From: Parietaria judaica
Lineage: Eukaryota > Streptophyta > Magnoliopsida > Rosales > Urticaceae
Assembly (NCBI GenBank): GCA_954871525.1
Contig: OX940860.1
Span: 19,996,001 to 20,060,000, forward strand
DNA length: 64,000 nt
Direction of reading: 5' to 3'
Shown: positions 1 to 10,741 of the stretch, in pieces
How positions within the stretch are numbered: the stretch's first letter is position 1
Layout: every line of letters begins with the position of its first letter
Notes under the pieces: generated by a model
The model's database searches: none
Seen by the model: only the letters and a program-made list of their open reading frames with translations
What the model was told of the DNA's origin: nothing
Program-made: the position numbers and the translations under genes

Positions 1-1590
1 GTTTCTTTCACTAATTAATGCATGAATTTTATGATATTTTAAAAAAATTCAAAATCTTAGAAAATTAGAATTCTCAATGCAATGATTTCATGATGCTAAA
101 TTGTTAAGTTACTTTGTAGTTTCTCCTATTCTCAATACCTTGATAATAGTGTGCCACATCACTTGGGAGTTCCTCCTTTTATATATATAGATTTTTAGTT
201 TTTATATATATATATAAGTAACGATCAAAATACCGAAAATATTTAGTATTGGCTTTGGGCTTATGGTCTTTTGTTAGACTAAAAGCTTTATTATGGATGA
301 CTGAACCTTATGTTAAACAAATCTATTTGAATTTACATTTAACCCATGCAATTAAAGGTCAACTGATTTTTGGTTTATGTAAAAAAATCACTTTGTGCTA
401 TACGAGATATATGACACGAGATCAGACGGGACAACACGCTATAGGTCCGTCTACGCGAAAAGACTTGATTCGAAGGGAAGGGTGGCCAAACAAGACCAAA
501 CGCCCAAGGTAGATTGTCTCAATCCATGAAGAAACATTTTTACTTTAATTTTTTTTTTTGTCAAGAAGAACGCTAAACGGATTTTGCGACTGAATGACTC
601 ATGTCTCGTAATACTTCCATTGAAATAGGAAGAACTATAGGGGTTTAGTTAAATGTTAACAATGCAATCTTAGAGAAGAGTCACTGTCTCACACAATAAC
701 TTGATAAAGGAGAGACAATAAATTACTTTTATTTTTGAAAGACTTAAATATTGGACAAAGATTACTTACAGTTACAGCATACGTAGTATATTTATATTCA
801 ACGGTGACACCATTCTTTGCCCAAACCGTTGTTTAAGCAGTTTTAACAATCGCCCAAGGCCCTGTTTTAACAAAGACTAAAATCTCTTGGTCAATTGTTA
901 ATGTTATATATAAGCAATACTAATTATTTCCATCTTAAGAGATTTGAACTCATGACCTAACGTTGAAAGTAATTGATAAGTTTAAGAACCATTAAAGAAA
1001 CATAACAGCAAAATAAGATTTTGTATGTCAACGTGAGAGAGACAGAACTAATACCGAGAACTGACCCTTTGCTAAGGCAAGTGAGGCACATGGTGCCTCG
1101 TGATTTCAGCATTGCTTAAGCTTAAATAAAAGGCCTCAGAATTGAAGGTTTGAGGCCCAACTATGTATTATTAATATTATTGAAATGATATATATTTATT
1201 ATTTGTTATTTATTAAAATTTTATCTTTTTATATTTGACTTATGTGATTTTCATGAGGAAAAAAAAAACTTAATTTTCTTAAGGCCCTGATAATGTGAAA
1301 GCCTCGGCGGTCGTGCTAATAATTTTACAAAAAAACATTGAATCTTTATGAACTATAATCTGAACCGTAGTATCCGCTTAGCGTGTCATTACTAAAGTTG
1401 GCATAAACACTTTAACTATTAAACATTTTTAAATATATTGCTCCAAAAATTGTCCACATATTTAATAGGTTGATGAAATAATACAAAATCGCAGTCAATG
1501 TAATCAGCAAGATTTCATTTCAAAGGGATCGAGACATCACCAGAACCAAATTACACAACTCCTAGTCAAAATCACCAACAGAAGAGAGAG
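1..1590. other. AT-rich intergenic stretch, no gene seen
   Basis: No supported coding sequence. The short open frames here start at non-ATG codons and resemble nothing known. A segment near 930-985 read on the minus strand has a B-box-like GAGTTCAAATCTC, but no convincing A box, so it is not called a SINE. About 1070-1310 has GC-richer patches (GCCTC/GAGGC words) that look like an old repeat of unknown class. Confidence 0.5.
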
Positions 1591-1655
1591 AATACATGTA
1601 CTGGAATCCTAACCCTAGAAACGTAAACCTCCTACACACCCGGTTAACCAATGGC

Positions 1656-2084
1656 TCAAGAGCTGGTGAACTTGGTCACGGCCTTGGTGCCCTCCGACAC
1701 GGCGTGCTTGGCGAGCTCTCCGGGGAGGACCAGCCTCACGGCGGTCTGGATCTCCCGGGAGGTGATGGTGGGCTTCTTGTTGTACCTGGCGAGCCTGGAG
1801 GACTCCTGGGCGAGCTTCTCGAAGATGTCGTTGATGAAGCTGTTCATGATCCCCATGGCCTTGCTCGAGATCCCGATGTCGGGGTGGACCTGCTTCAGGA
1901 CCTTGAAGATGTAGATCTTGTAGGTTTCCACGCTCTTCTTCGTCCTCTTCTTCTTCTTGTCTCCGGCGGCGGCGCCGGCTTCCTTCGGGAGCTTCTTCCC
2001 GGCCTTGGGCTTCTTCTCCGCCGGAGCCTTCTCGGCGACCGGCTTCTTCTCCGCGGGCTTCTTCTCTGCTGCCTTGGGAGCCAT
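1656..2084 (-). CDS. Histone H2B (copy 1), 142 aa
   Basis: Core histone that pairs with H2A in the nucleosome. The frame is intronless, starts at ATG 2084 and ends with TAG. The N-terminal tail (about residues 1-45) has lysine/alanine repeats of the KKPAEKK and KKPKAGKK type, characteristic of plant H2B. The histone fold follows, with [34 protein letters not shown] and the C-terminal AVTKFTSS. Lys138 in AVTKF is the position monoubiquitinated in this family. The coding part is far more GC-rich than its surroundings, which creates long open frames on the opposite strand. A near-identical paralogue lies 8 kb away on the same strand (9735-10181). It differs in the tail (EEKKAM is absent here) and by KKRTKK here versus KKRSKK there. 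Plant H2B of about 140-150 aa is normal. Confidence 0.97.
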   Translation of the reverse strand: MAPKAAEKKPAEKKPVAEKAPAEKKPKAGKKLPKEAGAAAGDKKKKRTKKSVETYKIYIFKVLKQVHPDIGISSKAMGIMNSFINDIFEKLAQESSRLARYNKKPTITSREIQTAVRLVLPGELAKHAVSEGTKAVTKFTSS

Positions 2085-2195
2085 TGATTCGATCTGAGAG
2101 AAAATCTAGGGTTTGAAGAATTTGGGCAGAGAAGTTGAAGAGAACGCGAATTTGGGATTGAGTAGGTGATGATATTGCTTAGGTCGCGATAAGCT

Positions 2196-2203
2196 TATAT
2201 ATA
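2196..2203 (-). promoter_or_regulatory. TATA box of H2B copy 1
   Basis: TATATATA lies 112 bp upstream of the H2B ATG on the minus strand. Further upstream, CGCGGATT (about 2241-2248) resembles the plant histone octamer CGCGGATC. A block near 2343-2360 (CGGATCGCTTAGGTGGC) recurs almost unchanged upstream of the second H2B gene. Confidence 0.65.
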
Positions 2204-2526
2204 GAACAGATTCTTCGTTTTGATTGGTTCTGGCATTTTGACGCGGATTGATAACGTGGCTTACTTTGTTTTGTTGGATTGGTTTGCGTGGAGGTGAAAT
2301 TTAAAGGCTGCGATTGCATACTTCGAGCATTATATTTTTTTGACACGGATCGCTTAGGTGGCGCATTCTCATCCGTCGGATATGTTTTATTTTGAACGTG
2401 GAAGTGAATTCTAAGCTTCAGTTCACCGATATTAGCAGAGAAATTTTGTAAGTACTAAACTTTAACTTTAAATATATATATATATATATATATTTTACTT
2501 TTTAGTTTTGAACAAATATATTATTA

Positions 2527-3568
2527 CTTACCTGCAGAGCTGTGCAAACGACGTCGCCACTCACGACGCGTCGCGACGCAAACAGTGCCAGTCGCGACGC
2601 GTCGCGATTCACGCGGCAAAAGTCGCGACGCGTCGCGATCTCGGGCTCTGGTCGCGACGCGTCAGGGCTTGATCCGCGTGAAGCGATCGACGGCCCAGAT
2701 CGTGCCACGTCAGCGATCCGCGTAATTTTGTCCTTTTAGGGCATAAATAACACACTTTTTACCCGAATTTTATTCCACAACCACAATTATTACCCACTTT
2801 ATTCGAATTTCAACCCTAAAATTTTAAATTTCAAATACTTTTCACCCACCATCTCCTCACAATTATTCACCCTCTTCACCCACAACAATAATTATTCACC
2901 CACCCCACCCTCTCCTAAAACCCTATAAATACCACCTCTTCCTCCCTCATTTCCTCACCAACAATCTCTCAAATTCTCTCAACTCTCCAAGTTTTTTCCA
3001 CTCTCAATCTCCAAAGTTCCAAAGTTCTAAAGTTCCAAAGTTCCAATTTTCTAAATTCCTAAAGTTCTATCATTATGTCTCGAAGAAGCGGCGGTAGTTC
3101 CGGGGGTCGAAGGGCGGCCAGGAATTTGCAACCCCAATTTCTACAAGGGGGAACATCAGAGCCTTGTCCCGACGGCTACATTCCCATATTAATAATTATT
3201 AATATGGTACACATCAATACTTATTAACATATATTACAACTTAAAAATTAACTTATAAATTAAAATTAATAATATGTTACACAATAATAACATACTAAAA
3301 TATTAATTTTGAAATAAATAAAGTTTAAATAATAAGTTTACATAATTTAATACTTAAATTCGAATAAAAACTAATAAAATTAAACATTGGAAACAAAAAA
3401 TAACTTTTGCCGCAGCCCTTTTTTTGGTCCTTCTTCGCTAAATCGCGACCACGTCGCGACGCATCGCGACCAGCCAAGCCACGACGCATCGCGACGTCCC
3501 TGCTCGCGATTTTGGCGACTTTCATCGCGATCGGTCGCGACGAAGGCGCGTGCAGCTCTACTTACCTG
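2527..3568. mobile_element. hAT-type non-autonomous element (2535-3560) with 8-bp duplication CTTACCTG
   Basis: The element is bracketed by exact direct repeats CTTACCTG (2527-2534 and 3561-3568). Its termini CAGAGCTGTGC and GCAGCTCTA are imperfect inverted repeats. Both subterminal regions carry clusters of palindromic words such as GTCGCGACGCGTCGCGAC, five or so on the left and several degenerate ones on the right. The interior keeps a promoter-like CTATAAATACC (about 2922), a leader of repeated AAAGTTCCAAAG units and an ATG at 3075. It is best explained as an internally deleted hAT transposon. An 8-bp duplication and YAGAG termini are hAT hallmarks. Confidence 0.88.
3075..3227 (+). pseudogene. 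Truncated first-exon remnant inside hAT element, 50 codons
   Basis: The ATG at 3075 follows a TATA-like box and a 130-bp CT/AAGTTCC-rich leader. The frame encodes MSRRSGGSSGGRRAARN and then a Gln/Pro stretch, before running into AT-rich sequence and stopping at 3227. The basic Ser/Gly-rich start would suit the N-terminus of a transposase whose remainder was deleted, but no BED finger or catalytic part survives. The assignment rests on its position inside the element. It could also be captured host sequence. Confidence 0.45.
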
Positions 3569-3570
3569 TA

Positions 3571-4222
3571 CCATTTTGTAGGGGTGAAACCGGGTCGGGT
3601 ACCCGGTTTTTTTAGGTACCCGGTACCCGGATCCGAAAACCGGGTATCTAATTTTTGATACCCGGATCAGGTACCCGGTTTTGAAATCGGATTCGGGTTT
3701 TCAACTGGATCCGGGTTTATACCCGGATCCGTTTGTTTTTTATTTTTTTTTAAAATATATTATCTCAAAATAAACATTGTCTCATAAATAAAAACATATA
3801 TCTATTGTCTTAAAATTAAAATGCATAAAAAAAAAACATTGTCTCACGGTTTTTTTTTCGTTTCCGCCATCATTTTTTCGTTCCCGCCATCATTTTTTCG
3901 TTCCGCGCATCATCAATATCAATTGTAAACATATGAGATGACAATAATAAAAAAAAGTATTACAAGTCAAATAAACATGAGATAAAAATAATTAAATAAA
4001 ATTAAAGGAAAATAAAATAAAAAAATTTAAAAAAAATCGGGTATTAAACCGGGTACCCGGTTTCTATGATTTCAATACCTGGTACCCGAACCCGGTTTTA
4101 AATCCGGGTACGGGTACCCGGATCCGGAATCCGGATTCAGATTCGGGTTTTAAATCCGAACACGGATTAGGATTCGGATTTTTACCCGCTTTTCGGGTTT
4201 TATTTTCACCCCTACCATTTTG
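3571..4222. mobile_element. hAT MITE (3579-4214) with 8-bp duplication CCATTTTG
   Basis: Exact duplications CCATTTTG (3571-3578, 4215-4222) enclose termini TAGGGGTGAAA and TTTCACCCCTA, which are perfect inverted repeats. The first and last 100-150 bp are packed with ACCCGG/CCGGGT words, and the middle is plain AT-rich. No coding sequence is visible. It sits 10 bp beyond the preceding hAT element's right duplication, so two insertions are back to back. Confidence 0.92.
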
Positions 4223-4894
4223 TGGAATAATAGTGTGCGGAACTTTTTTTATTTTCATTTTAAATGTATTTAAGTATTTATTTGCCTTGTGGAGGAACAA
4301 TTTTGTCGTTTAATTTATATAAACGACAAATTAATTTACGTCATATTTGGACTTTATCATTGCATCAAAACCCGGCTCGTAAATAAAACACCATGTCCAC
4401 CTTTCAAAGTCTTATGAACTCGGTGTTCCAAGATATGTTGTGCAAAAGTGTCTTGGTCTTCGTTGTGGTCGTCGTCGGAGAGGTCGTTGTGGGTCGCTGT
4501 GGTCGTGGTTTGGGCGGAAGTTCAGAGCACGATTAGGGTTTCGCGATTTGGGGAGAAGATAGAAATCTGGGTTTCACGTTTGAAGAGTAGAAATTGTGGT
4601 TTGCGTTTGTGCGAGAGGGAGAAGAGTAAAAATCGTGGTCTGTGTTTGTGCGAGAGAAAAACAAAAAAGAAGAAGAAAAAAAGGTGAAGAAGAAAGTAAA
4701 GGATGAACACGTGGGAAAAAAGTACCAAAATAATTATTTGGGTTAATTGAAGTGGGGTTAATTAATCAAAGGTAAAAATGTCTTAAATTGGACAAAGTTT
4801 AGAATTATGTATTTTTTTAATATGAGTTTGAAAGTTGAATTATGGTGTTTTTTCAGCCATTTTTGCAAGTTCCCCTTTTGAAATTGATGACCTA
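4223..4894. other. Gene-free gap
   Basis: A possible frame at 4448-4687 is low-complexity (VVVV, KKKKK) and has no homology I recognise. No RNA gene or repeat structure is apparent. Confidence 0.4.
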
Positions 4895-5777
4895 AATGTT
4901 TAGATAGTGTTTGGAAGCGTTTTGTATTTTCATTTTGTGTTTGTATTTTTTATTTTTTAAAACAGATTTATAAAAATATTTTGAGAATGTGATTGGTTAT
5001 TGTTTTGTTAGATTGTTTTTGAAAAGAAAAAGGAAAACAGTGTTTGGTTAATTTTTTGTTAGAATTGATTTTTTTTTAAATAGTTGTCATTAGTTTAACA
5101 TAAGAAATAATTGATAATGAGAGTAATATTAATAATTATATTGATAAATATATATATATGCAACTATCTATAACTATGACATAAATTAATAAAAATAATA
5201 GATATACATACAAAATTCTAATAATAATAGTGTAATATATACGAAAATATATGCAACTATAACTAAAAAACAATATATTTATTTCATAATATAATTATCG
5301 TATATTTATCGAATTCTTTCACGTGTTAGAATTGTAATATTTTTATTACAAGTATACATGAGAAACAAAACGAAGGAATTTAGTATAATAAAAATAATTT
5401 TTCATTAACCAAATTCATCTTATAAGCTAATTGAAAATAATTAATATAATCATAAGCTACCAAACCATGCATCATGCCCAAAATTAGCCATAACATTAAC
5501 AATAACAAAAAAAATTAGCATACAAAGTACGATTAAACACAATCTAATAAATAGGAAAAATGTCCTTTCAAGCTCTTACAACAAGAAAGAAAATGAAAAC
5601 ACCTCAAGAGGTGTTTTTATTTTGTGTGTAAAAAGAAAAAAAATAAAAAGGCATGTTGAGAGAATATTTTATCCAAAAAATCAACCAATCAAGTTTTAGC
5701 TACTTTTTTGTTTAACTTTATTCTCAAAATGCAAAATCATTTTAGAAATGGAATCCAAACACTACCTTAATGTTTAG
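4895..5777. mobile_element. TIR element, family 'GTGTTTGG' (4904-5768)
   Basis: The termini ATAGTGTTTGGAAGCG and CCAAACACTACCTT are inverted repeats. The 9 bp AATGTTTAG stand on both sides (4895-4903, 5769-5777). The internal sequence is AT-rich and non-coding. The same sequence recurs in inverted orientation at 22578-24170, where another family member interrupts it. The offset between TIR ends and the duplication leaves the superfamily open; hAT-like is my best guess. Confidence 0.75.
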
Positions 5778-6851
5778 GTTTGTGGCTTTTTTTCCTTTCA
5801 ACTTATTATGGCTATATTAGTAGTTCTAAGGAAGTATACTACCACAACAAAACGATACGGCTCAAAATCGTTTCTTGAAACGGGAACTTCGTCAAGCTTC
5901 ACTAAACTTAATAAAGGGCATAACGAAGAACTATTGTATAAAAAAATGTATTGTTTTTTTTTTAGCACAATGAATAATTACTCCATTAAAAAAATGTTAT
6001 TTGCTAGATCCTGTAGTGAAATTATTACATGGCAATGCATATACTTCATTCAATGATATCATGCAATTAACATTTAAAAACTTAATAATTGGATTTATAA
6101 TTTATATGCTATTTTAGGTAATGTTAATTGAGTATGTATATATATATATATATATTAATTAGCGCATCTCTCTCCCATATCATTAGTGATAATGAATTTA
6201 AAAATAATGGTCGAAATTAAAATATTTGAAGTTGCTTTAATTACTGTAACTTTTTTTAGCAGCTATTTTAGCTTGACCCCCTCATCCCTCCCAACTAACT
6301 CAGATATATATATAAATAAATAAATGTATACATATATAAATTGACCTGAATTATTTCAGTGGTAGATAAGCTTTGATCTTTTTTTCTTTTCTTTTTTTGG
6401 GTTTTCAGTGGCTTCCTCCGTCTAACTTATATATCACTAAATTTTCTAATGAAAAGAAATTGATTTAGAGAGCTCGAACTACCACTAAAGTAGTTAAGCG
6501 CGAGTTCCAAAGTACCAACGCCACTGCTCCAAATTTCAGAGTTTCTAGGATACACTCTAACGTTCTAAAATATTTCATGTTTTGTAAGGTACTCTTGACT
6601 TTTTACGAGTATACTTTTTTATTGGTCCTTCAAAAATAATAAGAAAATATTGAAAATTTTGAGATCCACGTATTTGTGAGTCACAAACTAACGATCTCAC
6701 TCTAAATTGTTTCCAAATATAATTTGTTTAATCTCTTTAATTATAACAATCGACTATATTTGAATTTAAATTTTGTAGTTGCAGAAGTCAGCCTTGCAAA
6801 ATGTAGCACTTTTGAAACGTATGTCAAATTCTTTTTCGTAGAATAATACAC

Positions 6852-6857
<6 letters not shown>

Positions 6858-6894
<37 letters not shown>
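6858..6894. repeat. (TA)n microsatellite
   Basis: An uninterrupted run of about 18 TA dinucleotides. Confidence 0.9.
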
Positions 6895-6901
<7 letters not shown>

Positions 6902-7331
6902 GAGGAATACTTATTTTTGGAAATCGATACACGAAAAATCTTTAACGGGATGTAAATAATGCTTTTCTTTTAAGAAGAGATACTTCTATTAGAAGTATGG
7001 TTCCTTTTGTCTAATTCCATGTAGATATCATGTCATTAACCTTAAAAATGATTGACTCAAAGCAAAAAAATATCAAATTACTTAATACACACAAAAACAC
7101 AAACTATCAAATTCCATTCAAATTCTCTTGCTAAGAGGAAAAAATATATATATTAATCTGCAGCAACGCGCGGGTTATATACCTCGTCCTCACTAAAGCA
7201 CTACTACGGAATTCCTTTGTTGAACGTACATCTAAACTTGTTTGCTCAACATATACTACCAAGTTTGAGAAGGAATGTAGAAGATTGTATAATTTATCAT
7301 TAAGTTGCAGAGTTATAACTTGTTGTCTTAG

Positions 7332-7722
7332 TGATGTAAATACTAAATACCTTGATTTATAAATAGAAAATTAACTTTTTCTCAAATTAATCTTCATATC
7401 CGTATTCACGTCCTCACCCTTCCAAACAGGAATGAATATACAGAAGATCATGTTCAAGTGTTACGCTATAGTTTAATAGCTTCGAATAAATTATATTCTT
7501 ATTCAATGCCGTGTATGTCTCATTTTTTAAGTGATGTAAAGAGTAAAAACGTTGATTTATGAATGAAAAATTAACTTTTCTCAAATCAACCTTCATCTCC
7601 ATATTCACTTATATTTCACTCCTCCAAGCAACAATGAATATACGAAAGATCACGTTAAAGTATTATTCTATAATTTAATAGCTCGAATGAATTATGTTCT
7701 TATCCAATTCTGAATGTCTCGT
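7332..7722. repeat. Degenerate tandem duplication, period about 200 bp
   Basis: TGATGTAAA at 7332 and again at 7532 begins two colinear segments. They share TTGATTTAT, TTAACTTTT, AACAGGAATGAATATAC or AACAATGAATATACG, and ATAGTTTAATAGCT or ATAATTTAATAGCT. Non-coding. Confidence 0.75.
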
Positions 7723-8180
7723 TTATTTTTTAGTAAATCAATTGCTTGTAGATCTATCAAAAGCAAAAAATAAAAAAATAAAAAAGGAATCCTTCGAACA
7801 TTTTTGCCATCAAGTTTCAAATTGAATTGAGCAAACGATAAAGTATATCATAAAATTATAGACTATTATTTTATGTCATAAATTTATAGATTATATGGTA
7901 TTACCATCGATAATACAGACGAAATATTATACTTACACAACTTACAATCCCAATTCAAAAAATATTGTCACTGAAACACGGTTTACTCGTATCATTCAGT
8001 CATCAAAGTCCCATATACACTAGATATTCAAGATTTCAATTCAAACAAACGCTCGATAGAGAGGAAAAATTTACAAACAGAAGAGCAAGTATTATTCAAA
8101 AACTACAGATTCTAGCACGCATATATTGAAAAACGACAAGGCAAAAAGATGTTCATTGCAGTAACATTCTCTCCACTTTA

Positions 8181-8931
8181 TCAAGTTTTGGCAACTTCAA
8201 CAAAGATGAGTCTCCCATCAATTATCTGCAATAACCACACCAAGGGCGAAATTCATAAGAAATAGCTAGTATGAGCATACTCTTCGACCCGGTACCATGT
8301 TTTTCACGCCTTCAAAAGGCTAACACTATAATAAATTATAAAAATAAATAAAAAAACCACGCTGGAAACCGGGCAGTCCGGTTTATTTGTGAAAAGATCC
8401 GCTTTTCGGACTGTAACCAGGCTAGGATCAAGAACCAAACTGGGCTTCAGGACCAAAAATTCACCCATGCTCTTCAAAAGCAATCGAATAAACAGAATGA
8501 AAAGAAAATTCAACAACCGATTTGAACATGTAGCAATATCATAAACCAACTTGAAAAAGAGTTATAAATACCCTTCCATTCAAGGCGTTCATGGCCTTCT
8601 GGGCGTCGGTTTCCGACTCGAACGTGACGAAGCCAAACCCTTTCGGCCTGAAAGTCTTCGGGTCAACGATCAACCTAGCTATAACACCCAAAAGCTATTC
8701 AAATTTTCCGCGAGGAAGAGAAAGCATAAAGCAAAGCTGACAATGACTACCTTCGACGACGTTTCCGAATGGAGAGAACATCTTATGGAGGCGTTCATTC
8801 GTGGTGTACGACGATAATCCTAACCACCATAACACAGATCATAAGAAAGGAACTGAAATCGAAGCGGGTAAGGAAGAAAGTGGAATCTTACTGCTCACGA
8901 AAAGTCTCGAGCTCAGTATGAAGTTGGCCAT
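8181..8931 (-). CDS. Small single-RRM RNA-binding protein, 86 aa, four exons
   Basis: Rebuilt by hand on the minus strand from exons 8892-8931, 8751-8819, 8572-8678 and 8181-8225. All introns are GT-AG and the total is 261 nt with no internal stop. The product is little more than one RNA-recognition motif: RNP2 LFVSRL at residues 10-15, SYTTNERLHKMFSPFG, then RNP1 KGFGFVTF at residues 49-56, AQKAMNALNGR, and a short end IIDGRLIFVEVAKT. Aromatic residues F51 and F53 in RNP1, the usual RNA-stacking positions, are present. The layout (RRM opening almost at the first residue, ending just after FVEVAKT) resembles small plant RRM proteins of the organelle or glycine-rich RNA-binding group, but there is no glycine-rich tail. 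A targeting peptide is not obvious. The first exon is only 40 nt and the last 45 nt, so simple ORF scans miss the gene. It lies about 0.8 kb from H2B copy 2, on the same strand. Confidence 0.88.
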
Positions 8932-9734
8932 GCTAGTTTGTATAAGAATCAAGAGTTACAGTACTTCAGCAAGTCTCAAACACTTGGTGGGCATTGGACA
9001 AATGCAAATTTTGGAGACTACAAAAGTCAAGAACACCTACTATGAAGATGAAATTCAACAAGTCGAAGTCTCTTACGAACAAATGGGATTCAGTTAGAGA
9101 GAGAAATTGATAGGATCAATTTGTGAACATTGAAAGAAATCAATGCGAGAATTTATATATGCCTTTTCATTTTCTTTTTATGTCTTCCACTCCACAACAT
9201 CAATTCTAAAATAATAAATTTATAAATACCTCAACTTGCCTCAACTCCAGTCTCCGATTTTAAACATTTAAATTATATATCTTATTTAATTATTTTAATA
9301 GGAAACAAAAATGTCATTTAAATATAAATAACTTACCTATTAATTAAACAAATTAAAAATTAACGATAATTATGACGAGATAATATAGCAAATTTCAACT
9401 AATTCAAATATTAAAACATGCTTACAAAAGATAACATAATTAATACGACAATGGGATATAGGTCGTCGTGCATAGATACAACACAAGGTCACTGTACTAA
9501 ACAACAAATTATAGTGAAAGATTAATAGATAGCGATGCATAAAATATAGAACAAGATAATATAAGTCATGTAAGCGATAATTTTTCATTTCCCGATTCAG
9601 AAGGCACAGGATCGAGATGATCCAAGTGAAATCACAAAAGAACCCCTAGTCACAATCGACAAAGAAAAATACATGCACTGAGAGCAACCTAACCCCTAGA
9701 AAATGGACACAATACATCGAAAGATCGCAACCGC

Positions 9735-10181
9735 CTAAGAGCTGGTGAACTTGGTCACGGCCTTGGTGCCCTCCGACACGGCGTGCTTGGCGAGCTCTCC
9801 GGGGAGGACCAGCCTCACGGCGGTCTGGATCTCCCGGGAGGTGATGGTGGGCTTCTTGTTGTACCTGGCGAGCCTGGAGGACTCCTGGGCGAGCTTCTCG
9901 AAGATGTCGTTGATGAAGCTGTTCATGATCCCCATGGCCTTGCTCGAGATCCCGATGTCGGGGTGGACCTGCTTCAGCACCTTGAAGATGTAGATCTTGT
10001 AGGTCTCCACGCTCTTCTTCGACCGCTTCTTCTTCTTGTCTCCGGCGGCGGCGCCGGCCTCCTTCGGGAGCTTCTTCCCGGCCTTGGGCTTCTTCTCCGC
10101 CGGAGCCTTCTCGGCCATGGCCTTCTTCTCCTCGGCCGGCTTCTTCTCCGCGGGCTTCTTCTCAGCTGCCTTGGGCGCCAT
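9735..10181 (-). CDS. Histone H2B (copy 2), 148 aa
   Basis: Intronless core histone gene with its ATG at 10181. The tail repeats [13 protein letters not shown] and KKPKAGKK are followed by the complete H2B fold and end in AVTKFTSS. The conserved ubiquitin-acceptor lysine is residue 144. The fold region matches copy 1 almost completely. The main differences are the six extra tail residues (EEKKAM) and Ser for Thr in the KKRSKK linker. Similarity continues into the 3' region: CCTAGTCA and ATACATG words and AACCCTAGAAA or AACCCCTAGAAA recur in the same order, and GGATCGAGA precedes both. The pair therefore looks like a duplication of a whole gene with flanks. As in copy 1, high GC content produces long antisense open frames, which I do not consider genes. 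Confidence 0.97.
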   Translation of the reverse strand: MAPKAAEKKPAEKKPAEEKKAMAEKAPAEKKPKAGKKLPKEAGAAAGDKKKKRSKKSVETYKIYIFKVLKQVHPDIGISSKAMGIMNSFINDIFEKLAQESSRLARYNKKPTITSREIQTAVRLVLPGELAKHAVSEGTKAVTKFTSS

Positions 10182-10276
10182 TGCTACGATTCGAGAGAGA
10201 AGTTATGGTTTGGAGAGTTTGTGCAGAGAGAATTGGAGAGTTGATGATGGTGATGAAATGCGTTTTCGATTTTGAA

Positions 10277-10282
10277 TATATA
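10277..10282 (-). promoter_or_regulatory. TATA box of H2B copy 2
   Basis: TATATA lies about 96 bp upstream of the ATG on the minus strand. Upstream (about 10430-10455), GTGGATCGCTGAGGTGGCAC matches the module found upstream of H2B copy 1, which suggests a shared S-phase control element. The function is inferred. Confidence 0.6.
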
Positions 10283-10741
10283 GAGGACAGAAATGGATTC
10301 CTATTGGCTGTTGGGTTTGTGCGAGGATCGGCGACTTGACACCGTTGGATTGAGGCTTGGCGCTGCGTGATGGACGGCTGAGCTTGAGTTACGCTTTTTG
10401 ACATCTGGCGCGCGGAGTTTAGTGGTGTGGATCGCTGAGGTGGCACGTTTGAGTACCGTCGATGGATTTCTTTTGTTCTGGGAAATATACGGTGTAGATG
10501 TTTTATTATACTTTGACGAAAATTTTTGTTTGAATTTTTGGGGAACATGTGGAATGCGAGGGTAATTTCGTCAAATTATCATACTTGCGGGAAGCAATTT
10601 ATAGTTGGCGCTCATTTGATTGGTGACATTTCAAACTTATTTGGAAAACTTTTCAAGGATTTAGAAAACACCCGCTAGTCTTCATCTCTTAAAAGTTCGA
10701 AACATTTAGCTCTATTTTATTTTATTTTATTTTTTTGTATA

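Larger units (their letters stand above)
5778..8180. other. Gene-free AT-rich interval
   Basis: It contains the TA microsatellite at 6858-6894 and a degenerate 200-bp tandem duplication at 7332-7722. No supported gene. Small open frames (5808-6056, 6741-6932) are low-complexity. Confidence 0.5.

Noticed and set aside
930..985. Possible SINE from a B-box-like GAGTTCAAATCTC
   Set aside because: No A box at the right distance, no tail and no duplication.
1596..2087. Long plus-strand frames opposite H2B copy 1
   Set aside because: Leucine/glycine-rich shadow translations of a GC-rich histone gene; the minus strand encodes a perfect H2B.
9745..10275. Plus-strand frames opposite H2B copy 2
   Set aside because: Same reason: antisense shadows of the histone gene.
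10162..10548. Minus-strand frame overlapping the H2B copy 2 promoter
   Set aside because: Overlaps the TATA box and the histone start, with no recognisable domain and low-complexity composition.
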